Shown here piece after piece: positions 11,137-21,625 of a stretch of DNA of 64,000 nucleotides. Position numbers and translations under genes: made by a program. Below the pieces are notes generated by a model. It made no database searches. It saw nothing but the letters and a program-made list of their open reading frames with translations, and was not told the DNA's origin. The stretch comes from Triticum aestivum (lineage: Eukaryota; Streptophyta; Magnoliopsida; Poales; Poaceae). The stretch covers positions 169,379,703 to 169,443,702 of the forward strand of contig NC_057800.1 of the NCBI RefSeq assembly GCF_018294505.1, written 5' to 3'. Position 1 is the stretch's first letter, and every line of letters starts with the position of its first letter.

Positions 11137-12383
11137 ATGTGTTCGAGCTCCCTCTACCTTGTATGAACAAACAAAGTGATTGTGCAATATAATGCTTGTT
11201 AGGTCTTTAAATTTTTACTTCATGTGCGGCCATGTTGTATGAAATCTGAGAGTTAACCAGTCGTCGGCTTCTGCCCCCATGTAGGTAGTACGGGGGTGTT
11301 CGGGATGGAATCTAAACAATCTTGATCCAATTAGATGGTCCTTGAAGGAGTTGTTTAGCGCAACGAACCAGGCAACCAGACTATGCGGCTGTAACGCCCT
11401 CACTTAGCCATAGGAGTTCGACAATAAAAACATGGGAGCAGCCCCTAGTATCCGAACTAGAGTTCTATAAGCATCTGATCGAGAAGTACCAATCCTTCAC
11501 GTAATGCGGAAGAAATCTCCAATGATTTGTAACCTCCGAACAGCTGACCGGCTCTCGCCTCATCATGACAGTCAGTTTTCGGCTTTCTCTACTGAGGTGC
11601 TCCTTTGGATAAACCAAGGCACAATCACAGTAGTTCTCCCTTTACTACCTTAGCCGATATAGCGGAACATAAGGTAGCAAGCACAGGAGCCGGGAAACCC
11701 AACTATTGACCAAAGACATGATTTGGAGCCAATGCATATAATGCTAAATTTGGGGTGCCGAACTATACTTATAAAAAGTGTTTGGACTTTCGTTGCTGCA
11801 ATGCGGGGTGCTATGAAGCCCCTAGCAAACATCAAACTTACCAAAGTGTACGGGTGCTACCTGATAGGGTTATCCAGAGGGGAGCTGAGAGAAAGAAGAC
11901 AAAGAAAACAGAAAAAGTGCAAAGGTAAAAAGTTGGGGTCCTAAAGCTCCAACCGCAAACTGTTCTCATTGTAATTTAATTAGTACGTCATGGCGCATTG
12001 ATACAAGTAGTGTGATAAGCAACAGGCTATTTGACATGCCTAAACCAAGGGAGAGCTACGTGTGGGTCCTGAAAAACAGGTAGAGTTATCGTTAACGGAA
12101 TCACCTATAAAGTCCCCCATATGTTTGCATTTCTCACCGTCTTGGTGTGTTTATCCTTCGAGAGGACAGATGACCAGACCACCAAGTGAGGCCTGTAGGA
12201 TTGAGACCTGAAAAGGAAACAAGTAAAAGTTAAAGTATGGGTGTATCCGATGTCGGTTGAGCCATACTGTGGATCACAAGCTAGCTATGCCTTCGTCGAT
12301 GCCCATGGGATTTTGAGTGCATAGTTATGTACGCGTGGCACGAATGCCACCACTTGATCGGGACTAGGACGGAGGCCAGATTG
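11137..12383. mobile_element. Non-coding internal DNA of Fatima-like element
   Basis: No ORF is supported. Segments such as 11560-11720 (GACAGTCAGTTTTCGGCTTT and following) recur at 22605-22760 and in part at 23690-23790 in the inner non-autonomous Gypsy element, showing that these elements share conserved non-coding DNA. This is where reverse transcriptase and integrase would be expected in an autonomous relative. Confidence 0.6.
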
Positions 12384-15207
12384 CTATTCGAGCTCCTGAC
12401 GAGCCGAGATGTCCTGCTGCAGGGTAGTTCGGACCCTCTTAACGGTGTCCGTGGGCTCGGCAGCCGAATTAAGGTTCTGCTTGAGAAGGCCACTCTGTAC
12501 CTCTGCTGCTAAGGCAGCTGTGTGCTCTTCTGTACGGAGGGAGCATTCCGTATTTCCATTGACCGTTATGACGCCGCATGGACCGGGCATCTTGAGCTTG
12601 AGATAAGCATAGTGTGGTACTGCATTAAATCAAGAAAATGCAGTTCGTCTGAGTAGTGCGTGATAGCCGCTGCGGAAGGGGACGATATCGAAGATTAACT
12701 CCTCGCTTCGGAAGTTGTCCGAAGATCCGAAGACAACCTCGAGTGTGATTGAGCCCGTACAGCGGGCCTCTACACCTGGTGTGACTCCTTTGAAGGTAGT
12801 CCTGGTGGGCTTGATCTGTGATGGGTTAATGCCCATTTTTTGTGATGTATCCTGATAGAGTAGATTGAGGCTGCTACCTCCGTCCATAAGGACGCGAGTC
12901 AGGTGGAACCCATCAATTATTGGTTCTAGGACCAGTGCGGCTGAGCCACCGTGACAGATACTGGTCGGATGATCCCGGCGATCAAAAGTGATCGGGCATA
13001 ACGACCATGGATTAAATTTTGGGGCGACCGGCTCTATCGCATAGACGTCCCTGAGTGCACGCTTGCGCTCCCTCTTGGGGATGTGGGTAGCGTATATCAT
13101 GTTCACCGTTTTGACCTGAGGGAGAAACTTCTTCTGTCCCCCTGTGTTTGGTTGCCGGGGCTCTTCGTCATCGTCCTCGCTTTGTGATCCCTTTTCCCTA
13201 TTCTCGGTGTTTAATTTGCCGGCCTGTTTAAAAACCCAACAATCTCTATTTGTATGATTGGGTGGTTTGTCTGGGGTGCCATGAATCTGGCACAGACGAT
13301 CAAGTACGCGGTCCAAGATGGATGGGTCTGAATTGTTCTTTTGGAACGGCTTCTTCCGCTGACTGGACTTGGAGCCACTGAGTCCGGCATTGACCACCGT
13401 ATCCTCAGTGTTGTCACTGTTGTTTCGATGCTTGTATCTATTGCGTTGAGACTTGTCTTTGTTATTTTTAACTTCAGGGGTGTCGGCGTCGCTTGCATTG
13501 TTTTTGCTACGGGCCAACCAACTGTCCTCGCCCGCACAAAAACGGGTCATGAGTGTCGTGAGGGCCGCCATGGATTTTGGCTTTTCTTGGCCGAGGTAGC
13601 GAGCGAGCCATTCGTCGTGGACGCTATGTTTGAAGGCTGCTAGGACTTCGGCATCCGGACAATCGACGATTTGGTTCTTTTTAGTTAAGAACCTAGTCCA
13701 GAATTTCCTGGCGAACTCTCCGGGGTGTTGAACTATATGGATTAAGTCATCAGCGTCCGGAGGTCGAACATATGTACCTTGGAAGTTATCGAGGAAGGCC
13801 TCTTCCAAGTCCTCCCAGCTGCCAATAGAATTTTCAGGCACACTGTGTAGCCAATGCCAAGCTGGCCCCTTGTGTTTTAAAGGGAGGTATTTGATGGCGT
13901 TGAGGTCGTCGCCGCGGGCCATATGAATGTGGAGAATGAAGTCCTCGATCCACACCGCGGGGTCCGTGGTTCCATCGTATGATTCTATGTTCACAGGTTT
14001 GAACCATTCTAGGAATTCATGATCCATGACCTCATCAATGAAGCAATGAGGGTGTGCGGCACCTCTATATCGGACCGTATCGCGACGTAGCTCTGATGGA
14101 GTCCGTCTGCAGTTTTCAGCCCGTGCATGACTAAGTTTATCACGTCCGAATAGGTGGCCATCGTCACGTGTTGAGGCATGTCCTCGCGATCCGTAGATTG
14201 ATCTGGGATGTCCTGCTTTATTGTTCAGGTTTTGCTGGAGGTCATATGTATGGCCATGGGCTAATTTACCTCTACCTGTGTGATGAGGCGGGGCGGGCTG
14301 ATGTTCGGCGTGAGTTGCCATTTTGTCCCGACCACGTGGTGGTCGGTCAGTCACATTGTATGATGGTGGTATGTATTCCGGCGCCTCCTCGTCGAACTGA
14401 GGTAGCAATTTACGCTTTGGGTAGCTTTTGGTTGGGCGCTCTAGGTCGTATTCTTCGGCTGCCAGGACATCGGTCCATTTATCATTGAGCAGATCCTGGT
14501 CAGCTTGAAGCTGCTGCTACTTATTTTTCAGGCTCCTTGCAGTGGCTATTAGCTGGCGCTTGAAGCACTCTTGCTCAAGAGGTTCCTCAGGCACGATGAA
14601 ATTGTCGGTACCGAGGCTCACCTTCTCCTCGTAGAGTAGAAGATAGCTTTCGTCCTCTGAGTCTTTGTGAGTTGCCTGTTTGCCAGGGCTGACCTACCCA
14701 TCTTCCCGTTCATCTTGTTCATTAGCTGTATCAACGGGGTCTTGGTTGTCTTCGGCACCTTCTGGAGTGTTATCTTCTCCTGTGCCGGTGTTGCTATCTT
14801 TACTGCGGCGTGACTTAGAGCGGCGCCGCTGACGCCGGCGCTTGGGTTGTATTTCGGAAGGTTTATCCTCAGCTGGATCTTTCTTGTCATCGCCGATGTT
14901 CTCCTTTGGTGCATCCACCATGTATACATCATACGAGGAAGTGGCCGTCCAGCGTCCGGTGAACAACGGGTTCTGGGCCTCTTCTTCCCCGGCATCGTCG
15001 TCCATACCGTTGATGTCCTCAGAGTCGTAATCAAGTGTGTCGGTTAAATCCTCGACCGTGGGTATGAAGTGGGTGGCGGGCGGGAAGCAAAATTCTCGAT
15101 CATCAGCCCGTAGTTCGAACCGGATATAGTTCGGCTGCGAGTCCCCCACCAAGCACGGGCTCTTTAATGAGTTTATCACATCGCCCAAAGGTGATGCTGG
15201 AAGATGT
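12384..15207 (-). pseudogene. gag-protease polyprotein, 3' portion (Gypsy, Tat-type), nonsense-mutated
   Basis: One minus-strand frame runs from about 15200 to 12384 with nonsense codons at 14694-14696 (TAG), 14517-14519 (TAG) and 12630-12632 (TGA). After a charged N-terminal region rich in acidic residues and a KRRRQRRRSKSRRSK basic patch, the gag domain (about 14060-13480) contains DGTTDPAVWIEDFILHIHMA and LKHKGPAWHWLHSVP. A degenerate Cys region follows. The aspartic protease carries DGGSSLNLLY (active-site form DGG) at about 12890. Homology continues past 12630 into a protease C-terminus (MPGPCGVITVNG). Upstream sequence continues at 30768 beyond the Athila-I insertion. A one-base loss relative to the expected frame is likely close to the insertion site. 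Confidence 0.8.
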
Positions 15208-16784
15208 TGATACGTCTCCAACGTATCTATAATTTTTGATTGCTCCATGTTATATTATCTATTGTTTTGGACATTATTGGGCTTTATTATCCACTTTTAT
15301 ATTATTTTTGGGACTAACCTATTAACCGGAGGCCCAGCCCAGAATTGCTGTTTTTTGCCTGTTTTAGGATTTCGATGAAAAGGAATATCAAACGGAGTCC
15401 AACCGGAATGAAACCTTCGGAAACGTGATTTTCTCATCAGATAAGATCCAGGAGACTTGGCCCCTCCGTCAAGAAAGCCACAAGGTGGTCACGAGGGTGG
15501 AGGGTGCCCCCCCTAGGGTGCACCCCCTGCCTCATGGGCCCCTCGAAGCTCCACCGACATACTTCTTCCTCCTATATATATCCACGTACCCCCAAACGAT
15601 CGGGATGGAGCCAAAAACCTAATACCACCGCCGCAACTTTCTGTATCCACGAGATCCCATCTTGGGGCCTATTTCGGAGCTCCGTCGGAGGGGGCATCGA
15701 TCACGGAGGGCTTCTACATCATCATCCAAGCCCCTCCGATGAATTGTGAGTAGTTTACTTCAGACCTACGGGTCCATAGTTAGTAACTAGATGGCTTCTT
15801 CTCTCTTTTTGGATCTCAATACAATGTTCTCCCCCTCTCTCGTGGAGATTTATTGAACGTAATCTTCTTTTTGCGGTGTGTTTGTTGAGATCGATGAATT
15901 GTGGGTTTATGATCAAGTCTATCTATGAATAATATTTGAATCTTCTCTGAATTCTTTTATGTATGATTGGTTATCTTTGCAAGTCTCTTCGAATTATCAG
16001 TTTGGTTTGGCCTACTAGATTGGTTGTTCTTGCCATGGGAGAAGTGCTTAGCTTTGGGTTCGATCTTGCGGTGTCCTTTCCTAGTGACAAAAGGGGCAGC
16101 AAGGCACGTATTGTATCGTTGCCATCAAGGATAACAAGATGGGTTTTTTATCATATTGCATGAAACTATCCCTCTACATCATGTCATCTTGCTTAAGGTG
16201 TTACTCTGTTTTTAACTTAATACTCTAGATGCATGTTGGATAGCGGTCGATGAGTGGAGTAATAGTAGTAGATGCAGAATTGTTTCGGTCTACTTGTCTC
16301 GGACGTGATGCCTATATACATGATCATACCTAGATATTCTCATAACTATGCTTAATTATGTCAATTGCTCAACAATAATTTGTTCACCCACCGTAGAATA
16401 CTTATGCTCTTGAGAGAAGCCACTAGTGAAACCTATGGCCCCCGGGTCTCTTTCTCATCATATCAATCTCCATCACTTTATTATTTCTTTGCTTTTACTT
16501 TACTTTACTTTTTTTACTTTGCATCCCTATACCAAAAATACCAAAAATATTATTTATCATCTCTATCAGATCTCACTTTCGTAATTAACCGTGAATGAAT
16601 TGACAACCCCTAAGCGCGTTGGTTGCGTTGAGCTATTGTTTTTGTGTAGGTACGAGGGACTCGCGCGTAGCCTCCTACTGGATTGATACCTTGGTTCTCA
16701 AAAACTGAAGGAAATACTTACGCTACTTTGCTGCATCATCCCTTCCTCTTCGTGGAAATCCAACTCAGTGCTCAAGAGGTAGCA
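15208..16784 (+). mobile_element. Athila-I 5' LTR
   Basis: This 1577-bp LTR starts TGATACGTCTCCAACG and ends AAGAGGTAGCA. A TATATATA box lies at about 15572-15580. The GC-rich block upstream of it (GGTGCCCCCCCTAGGGTGC) is typical of this lineage. Confidence 0.9.
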
Positions 16785-16795
16785 AAAGGAATTTC

Positions 16796-16813
16796 TGGCG
16801 CCGTTGCCGGGGA
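16796..16813 (+). promoter_or_regulatory. Athila-I primer binding site (tRNA-Asp)
   Basis: TGGCGCCGTTGCCGGGGA starts 11 bases after the LTR. It is an 18-of-18 complement of the 3' end of plant tRNA-Asp(GTC) as remembered, the primer usual for the Athila lineage. Confidence 0.9.
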
Positions 16814-16920
16814 GTCTGCGCAAAAGTCAACATACCAAGTACCCATCACAATCCCTATCTCCCACATTACATTATTTGCCATTTGCCTCTCGTTTTCCTC
16901 TCACCCTTACCGTTTTATTC

Positions 16921-16962
16921 GCCCTCTCTCTCTATCCTCCCTCTCTCTCTCTCTATTTGCCT
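16921..16962. repeat. CT-rich microsatellite in the Athila-I leader
   Basis: CTCTCTCTCTAT and CCTCTCTCTCTCTCT tracts lie in the untranslated leader before gag. Confidence 0.7.
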
Positions 16963-17016
16963 CTTTTGCCCGTTTGCTTTTTGTTTGCTCGTGTGTTGGA
17001 TTGCTTGTTTATCGTG

Positions 17017-18285
17017 ATGGCTCAAGATAATACTAAATTGTGTGACTTCACCAATACCAGCAATAATGATTTCCTTAGCACTCCAATTGCTCCTCTTACC
17101 GATGCTAAATCTTGTGAAATTAATACTGCTTTGTTGAATCTTGTCATGAAAGATCCGTTCTCTGGCCTTCCTAGTGAAGATGCCGCTACCCATCTTAATA
17201 GCTTCGTTGATTTGTGTGACATGCAAAAGAAGAAAGATGTCGATAATGATATTGTTAAATTGAAGCTATTTCCTTTTTTGCTTAGAGATCATGCTAAAGC
17301 TTGGTTTTCATCTTTGCCTAAAAATAGTATTGATTCATGGAACAAGTGCAAAGATACTTTTATCTCTAAGTATTTTCCTCCCGCTAAGATCATCTCTCTT
17401 AGAAATGATATTATGAATTTTAAACAACTTGATCATGAACATGTTGCACAAGCTTGGGAGAGAATTAAATTAATGATACATAATTGCCCTACTCATGGTT
17501 TGAATTTGTGGATGATTATACAAAAAAATTATGCCGGATTGAATTTTGCTTCTAGAAATCTTTTAGATTCGGCCGCAGGAGGCACTTTTATGGAAATCAC
17601 TTTAGGAGAAGCTACTAAACTCCTAGATAATATTATGGTTAATTATTCTCAATGGCATACTGAAAGATCTACTAAAAAGGTGCATGCGATCGAAGAAATT
17701 AATGTTTTGAGTGGAAAGATGGATGAACTTATGAAATTATTTGCTAATAAGAGTGTTTATTCTGATCCTAATGATGTGCCCTTGTCTACTTTGATTGAGA
17801 ATAATAATGAATCTATGGATGTGAATTTTGTTGGTAGGAACAATTTTGGTAACAACGCGTATAGAGGAAATTTCAATCCTAGGTCTTATCCTAGTAATCC
17901 CTCTAATAATTATGGTAATTCCTACAACAATTATTATGGAAATTATAATAGGATGCCCTCTGATTTTGAATCTAATATTAATGAATTTATTTCTTTGCAA
18001 AAGAATTTTAATGCTATGATTGAAGAAAAATTTCTTAAGATTGATGATTTGGCTAGAAACGTTGATAGAATTGCTCTTGATGTTGATTCTTTGAAACTTA
18101 GATCTATTCCACCTAAGCATGATATCAATGAGTCTCTCAAAGCCATGAGAATTTCCATTGACGAGTGCAAAGAAAGAACCGCTAGGATGCGTGCTAAGAA
18201 AGATGCCTTTATAAAAGTGTGTTCTTCTAGTTCCTATGAAAATAATGATGAAGATCTAAAAGTTATTGATGTGTCTCCTATTTAA
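17017..18285 (+). CDS. gag: Athila-I gag
   Basis: This is an intact 422-codon ORF. I chose the ATG at 17017 (MAQDNTKLCDFTN) over the longer in-frame start at 16804 because the upstream part is a low-complexity leader. The capsid domain (residues about 40-230) contains DLCDMQKKKDVDND, LKLFPFLLRDHAKAWFSSLP and FISKYFPPAKI, characteristic of plant Gypsy gag. It is followed by an Asn/Tyr/Gly-rich segment (NNYGNSYNNYYGNYN) and a C-terminal coiled-coil-like region (about 300-400). I see no CCHC zinc knuckle, as is usual for Athila. The protein would form the virus-like particle that packages element RNA in the cytoplasm. A TAA at 18283 separates it from the in-frame protease ORF four bases downstream, so read-through or a mutated sense codon is possible. 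It is a retrotransposon protein, not a host gene. Confidence 0.85.
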   Translation: MAQDNTKLCDFTNTSNNDFLSTPIAPLTDAKSCEINTALLNLVMKDPFSGLPSEDAATHLNSFVDLCDMQKKKDVDNDIVKLKLFPFLLRDHAKAWFSSLPKNSIDSWNKCKDTFISKYFPPAKIISLRNDIMNFKQLDHEHVAQAWERIKLMIHNCPTHGLNLWMIIQKNYAGLNFASRNLLDSAAGGTFMEITLGEATKLLDNIMVNYSQWHTERSTKKVHAIEEINVLSGKMDELMKLFANKSVYSDPNDVPLSTLIENNNESMDVNFVGRNNFGNNAYRGNFNPRSYPSNPSNNYGNSYNNYYGNYNRMPSDFESNINEFISLQKNFNAMIEEKFLKIDDLARNVDRIALDVDSLKLRSIPPKHDINESLKAMRISIDECKERTARMRAKKDAFIKVCSSSSYENNDEDLKVIDVSPI

Positions 18286-18288
18286 TCT

Positions 18289-19029
18289 TTGTTTTTCAAT
18301 ATGAATCTTGATAGTGATGGGACTGAATATGATCCACCTTTACCTAGAAGGCGTTCCAACAATTCTGAATCTTTTGATCTTGATGCTAAATTTGATAAAA
18401 GTGGGATTGAAGAAACTAAAACCCTAGATGTTGCTAAACCCACTATATTGGATTTCAAGGAATTTAATTATGAAAATTGCTATTTAATTGATTGTATTTC
18501 CTTGTTGCAATCCATGCTAAAATCTCCTCACGCTTATAGTCAAAATAAAGCGTTTACTAAACATATCGTTGATGCCTTGATGCAATCTTATGAAGAAAAA
18601 CTTGAATTGGAAGTTTCTATCCCTAGAAAACTTTATGATGAGTGGGAACCTACTATTAAAATTAAAATTAAAAATTATGAGTTTTATACTTTGTGTGATT
18701 TGGGTGCTAGTGTCTCTACTATTCCCAAAACTTTGCGTGATTTGCTAGATTTCCGTGATTTTGATGATTGCTCTCTAAACTTGCATCTTGCAGATTCCAC
18801 TATTAAGAAACCTATGGGAAAAATTAATGATGTTCTTATTGTTGCTAATAGGAATTATGTGCCCGTAGATTTTATCGTTCTTGATATAGATTGGAATCCT
18901 TCTTGCCCTATTATTCTTGGTAGACCTTTCCTTAAAACAGTTGGTGCAATTATTGATATGAAGGAAGGGAATATTAGATTTCAATTTCGATTAAAAAGGG
19001 TATGGAACACTTCCCTAGAAAGAAAATAA
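18289..19029 (+). CDS. Athila-I aspartic protease ORF
   Basis: This ORF is in the same frame as gag after a single stop. An acidic linker (about residues 5-60) leads to a retropepsin-like domain. The catalytic triplet appears as CDLGASVSTIP (D-L-G-A), the flap-side motif as LHLADSTIKKPMG, and the conserved C-terminal motif as CPIILGRPFLKTVGA. The ORF ends at 19029 shortly after the domain, where an autonomous element would run on into reverse transcriptase. It would process the gag polyprotein. Without its own polymerase the element would need enzymes from related copies. Confidence 0.8.
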   Translation: MFFNMNLDSDGTEYDPPLPRRRSNNSESFDLDAKFDKSGIEETKTLDVAKPTILDFKEFNYENCYLIDCISLLQSMLKSPHAYSQNKAFTKHIVDALMQSYEEKLELEVSIPRKLYDEWEPTIKIKIKNYEFYTLCDLGASVSTIPKTLRDLLDFRDFDDCSLNLHLADSTIKKPMGKINDVLIVANRNYVPVDFIVLDIDWNPSCPIILGRPFLKTVGAIIDMKEGNIRFQFRLKRVWNTSLERK

Positions 19030-19150
19030 AATTACCATATGAATCTATCCTGAGAGCCACTTATGGATTGCCTACCAAAGATGGCAATACCTAGATCTAT
19101 TCTTGCTTGTTATGCCTAGCTAGGGCCGTTAAACGATAGCGCTTGTTGGG
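19030..19150 (+). mobile_element. Athila-I post-protease junction
   Basis: A short non-coding segment runs up to GCGCTTGTTGGGAG, where the inner Gypsy element is inserted. The Athila sequence resumes at 26396 (GAGGCAACCC). Confidence 0.7.
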
Positions 19151-19152
19151 AG

Positions 19153-19841
19153 TCAAAACCGGAGGATCTCGGGTAGGGGGTCCCGAACTGTGCGTCAAGG
19201 CCGGATGGTAACAGGAGACAAGGGACACGATGTTTTTATCCAGGTTCGGGCCCTCTCGGTGGAGGTAATACCCTACTCCTGCTTGATTAATATTGATGAT
19301 ATGGGTAGTACAAGAGTAGATCTACCACGAGATCAAGGAGGCTAAACCCTAGAAGCTAGCCTATGCTATGATTGTTGTTGTGTATATCTATCGACTAGCC
19401 TGGCCTCGATTTATATAATGCACCGGAGGCCTAGGATAACAAGAGCCCTACCCGAGATCCGCCGGTTTTGACACCGACATTGGTGCTTTCATTGAGAGTT
19501 CCGCTGTGTGATTGACAAAAGGATCGATGGCTCGCCTGCAGATCAACTGCGACTTCGGCATCTTCGTCACCAGCTCGACTGGTCACCTTGGTTCGACCAA
19601 GAATTGCGCCCCGTGTTCGGATCACCATGTCCGGACGAGGGCCTTCATCAAACATCAACTCCGATCTCTATCAAGATCACGGAGGAATCATCTATGGAGC
19701 TCGGGGGCTCAACGTCAACATTGCCCTCAAGCGACCGTGCTGTTTTTCTGGACAGCGAACTCGTATCTGCCACCACCACCTCCTCGAGTATCGCTTTGAC
19801 GATCGCTTTGATGATCGCTTCGAACCTGGGTAAAAACATGG
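19153..19841. repeat. 691-bp head-to-head LTR/leader unit, copy 1
   Basis: The first about 293 bp are the LTR in antisense (TCAAAACCGG onward). After a junction near 19446-19452 the sequence flips to the sense LTR end (CTACCCGAGATCCGCCGG...TTTTGACACCGACA), then the primer site and about 350 bp of leader up to AAAAACATGG. The LTR terminus is thus present as an inverted repeat (19153-19180 against 19446-19473) around a 265-bp spacer. Confidence 0.8.
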
Positions 19842-20532
19842 TGTCAAAACCGGCGGATCTCGGGTAGGGGGTCCTGAACTGTGCGTCAAGGCCGGATGGT
19901 AACAGGAGACAAGGGACACGATGTTTTTACCTAGGTTCGGGCCCTCTCGATGGAGGTAATACCCTACTCCTGCTTGATTAATATTGATGATATGGGTAGT
20001 ACAAGAGTAGATCTACCACGAGATCAAGGAGGCTAAACCCTAGAAGCTAGCCTATGGTATGATTGTTGTTGTGTATATCTATCGACTAGCCTGGCCTCGG
20101 TTTATATAATGCACCGGACGCCTAGGATAAAAAGAGCCCTACCCGAGATCCACCGGTTTTGACACCGACATTGGTGCTTTCATTGAGAGTTTCGCTGTGT
20201 GATTGACAAAAGGATCGATGGCTCGCCTGCAGATCAACTGCGACTTCGGCATCTTCGTCACCAGCTTGACTGGTCACCTTGGTTCGACCAAGAATTGCGC
20301 CCCGTGTTCGGATCACCATGTCCGGACGAGGGCCTTCATCAAACATCAACTCCGATCTCTATCAAGATCACGGAGGAATCATCTATGGAGCTCGGGGGCT
20401 CAACGTCAACATTGCCCTCAAGCGACCGTGCTATTTTTCTGGACAGCGAACTCGTATCTGCCACCACCACCACCTCGAGTATCGCTTTGACGATCGCTTT
20501 GACGATCGCTTCGAACCTGGGTAAAAACATGG
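19842..20532. repeat. 691-bp head-to-head LTR/leader unit, copy 2
   Basis: This is a near-identical tandem copy of the preceding unit at exactly 691 bp offset (AACATGG|TGTCAAAACC at both joins). It differs by only a small number of substitutions, and is followed directly by the full antisense LTR. Confidence 0.85.
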
Positions 20533-21012
20533 TGTCAAAACCGGTGGATCTCGGGTAGGGGGTCCTGAACTGTGCGTCAAGGCCGGATGGTAACAGGAGA
20601 CAAGGGACACGATGTTTTTACCCAGGTTCGGGCCCTCTCGATGGAGGTAATACCCTACTCCTGCTTGATTAATATTGATGATATGGGTAGTACAAGAGTA
20701 GATCTACCACGAGATCAAGGAGGCTAAACCCTAGAAGCTAGCCTATGGTATGATTGTTGTATATATTGTATATCTATCGACTAGCCTGGCCTCGGTTTAT
20801 ATAATGCACCAGAGGCCTAGGATAACAAGAGTCCTAGCCGAATACGCCGGTGGGGAGAAGTCCTTGTCTTGATCGCCAAGTCTTGTGGAATCTTCCTTGT
20901 ATGCGGTAGCCGTCCGAACTGGCCCATGAGTATACGGCCATGGGGGTCCTCGGCCCAATCTAATAGATCGGGAGACGACGTGGTGAGTACCCCCTAGTCC
21001 AGGACACCGTCA
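20533..21012 (-). mobile_element. Inner Gypsy element 3' LTR
   Basis: It runs from TGTCAAAACCGG to GGACACCGTCA on the plus strand. The element is minus-strand because a TATATAAA box reads on the minus strand (near 20800) and the purine tract adjoins the right side. Confidence 0.85.
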
Positions 21013-21024
21013 GTAGCCCCCTGA
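21013..21024 (-). promoter_or_regulatory. Polypurine tract of inner Gypsy element
   Basis: GTAGCCCCCTGA on the plus strand reads TCAGGGGGCTAC on the minus strand, directly before the LTR start TGACGGTGTCC. Confidence 0.7.
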
Positions 21025-21276
21025 ACCGGTCTTCAAGTTAGGGACGCTCCTCGATTCTTCCGAACTGTTCTTCATCTTCGGTTGCCGGTCTTGAAAACTG
21101 GTTCAACAAATCTTCTTTATCTTCGATCTTGAGGATCGTCGAAATGCATTCGACAAGCTTACACGTCAGGTATCCGAGGAGCCCCTTTAAATTTCCGGCC
21201 TTTATCAATGCCTTGTTTATTTTTATGCCACACCTCGGGTTTGAAGTTGTTCCCGGGAGGCAGGGTCCTCTTGCGT

Positions 21277-21625
21277 CCGAGCTCCAACGCCGGACTGCAT
21301 TCGAGGTATCTTTTGCAGCCGAGCACCAATGCCGGACCGCTTCCCAGCTCTAGCGCCGGAATGTATCCGAGCTCCAAGGCCGGACTATGTATCCGAGCTC
21401 CAACGCCGGACTGTATATCCAAGCTCCAACGCCGAAATATATCCGAGCTCCAACGCCGGACTGTGTCCAGGCTCCAATGCCGGACTATATCCGAGGTGTC
21501 ATATCACCTTGGTTCAAAAAAGTTGAAGGAGTTTAGCCGAGCTTAATGCCGGAAATGCCCTCTATGGAGCCAGCCACTAGCGCCCGAGCTTTATGCCGGA
21601 CTGCTTCCGAGGTGGTGCACCACCC
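21277..21625. repeat. Degenerate minisatellite, GAGCTCCAACGCCGGACT unit
   Basis: About ten imperfect copies of a roughly 24-30-bp unit (GAGCTCCAACGCCGGACTGT plus ATCC) run through this stretch, with variants such as AGCACCAATGCCGGACC and AGCTTTATGCCGGACTGC. Confidence 0.75.

Noticed and set aside
12630..14408. A 592-codon intact host protein
   Set aside because: It is the open middle of a retrotransposon gag-protease bounded by nonsense codons in the same frame.
19512..20490. Repeated ORFs beginning MTKGSMARLQINCDF
   Set aside because: They are copies of the retrotransposon leader. The same sequence is at 25590-25862 and has several equally open frames without a gag motif.
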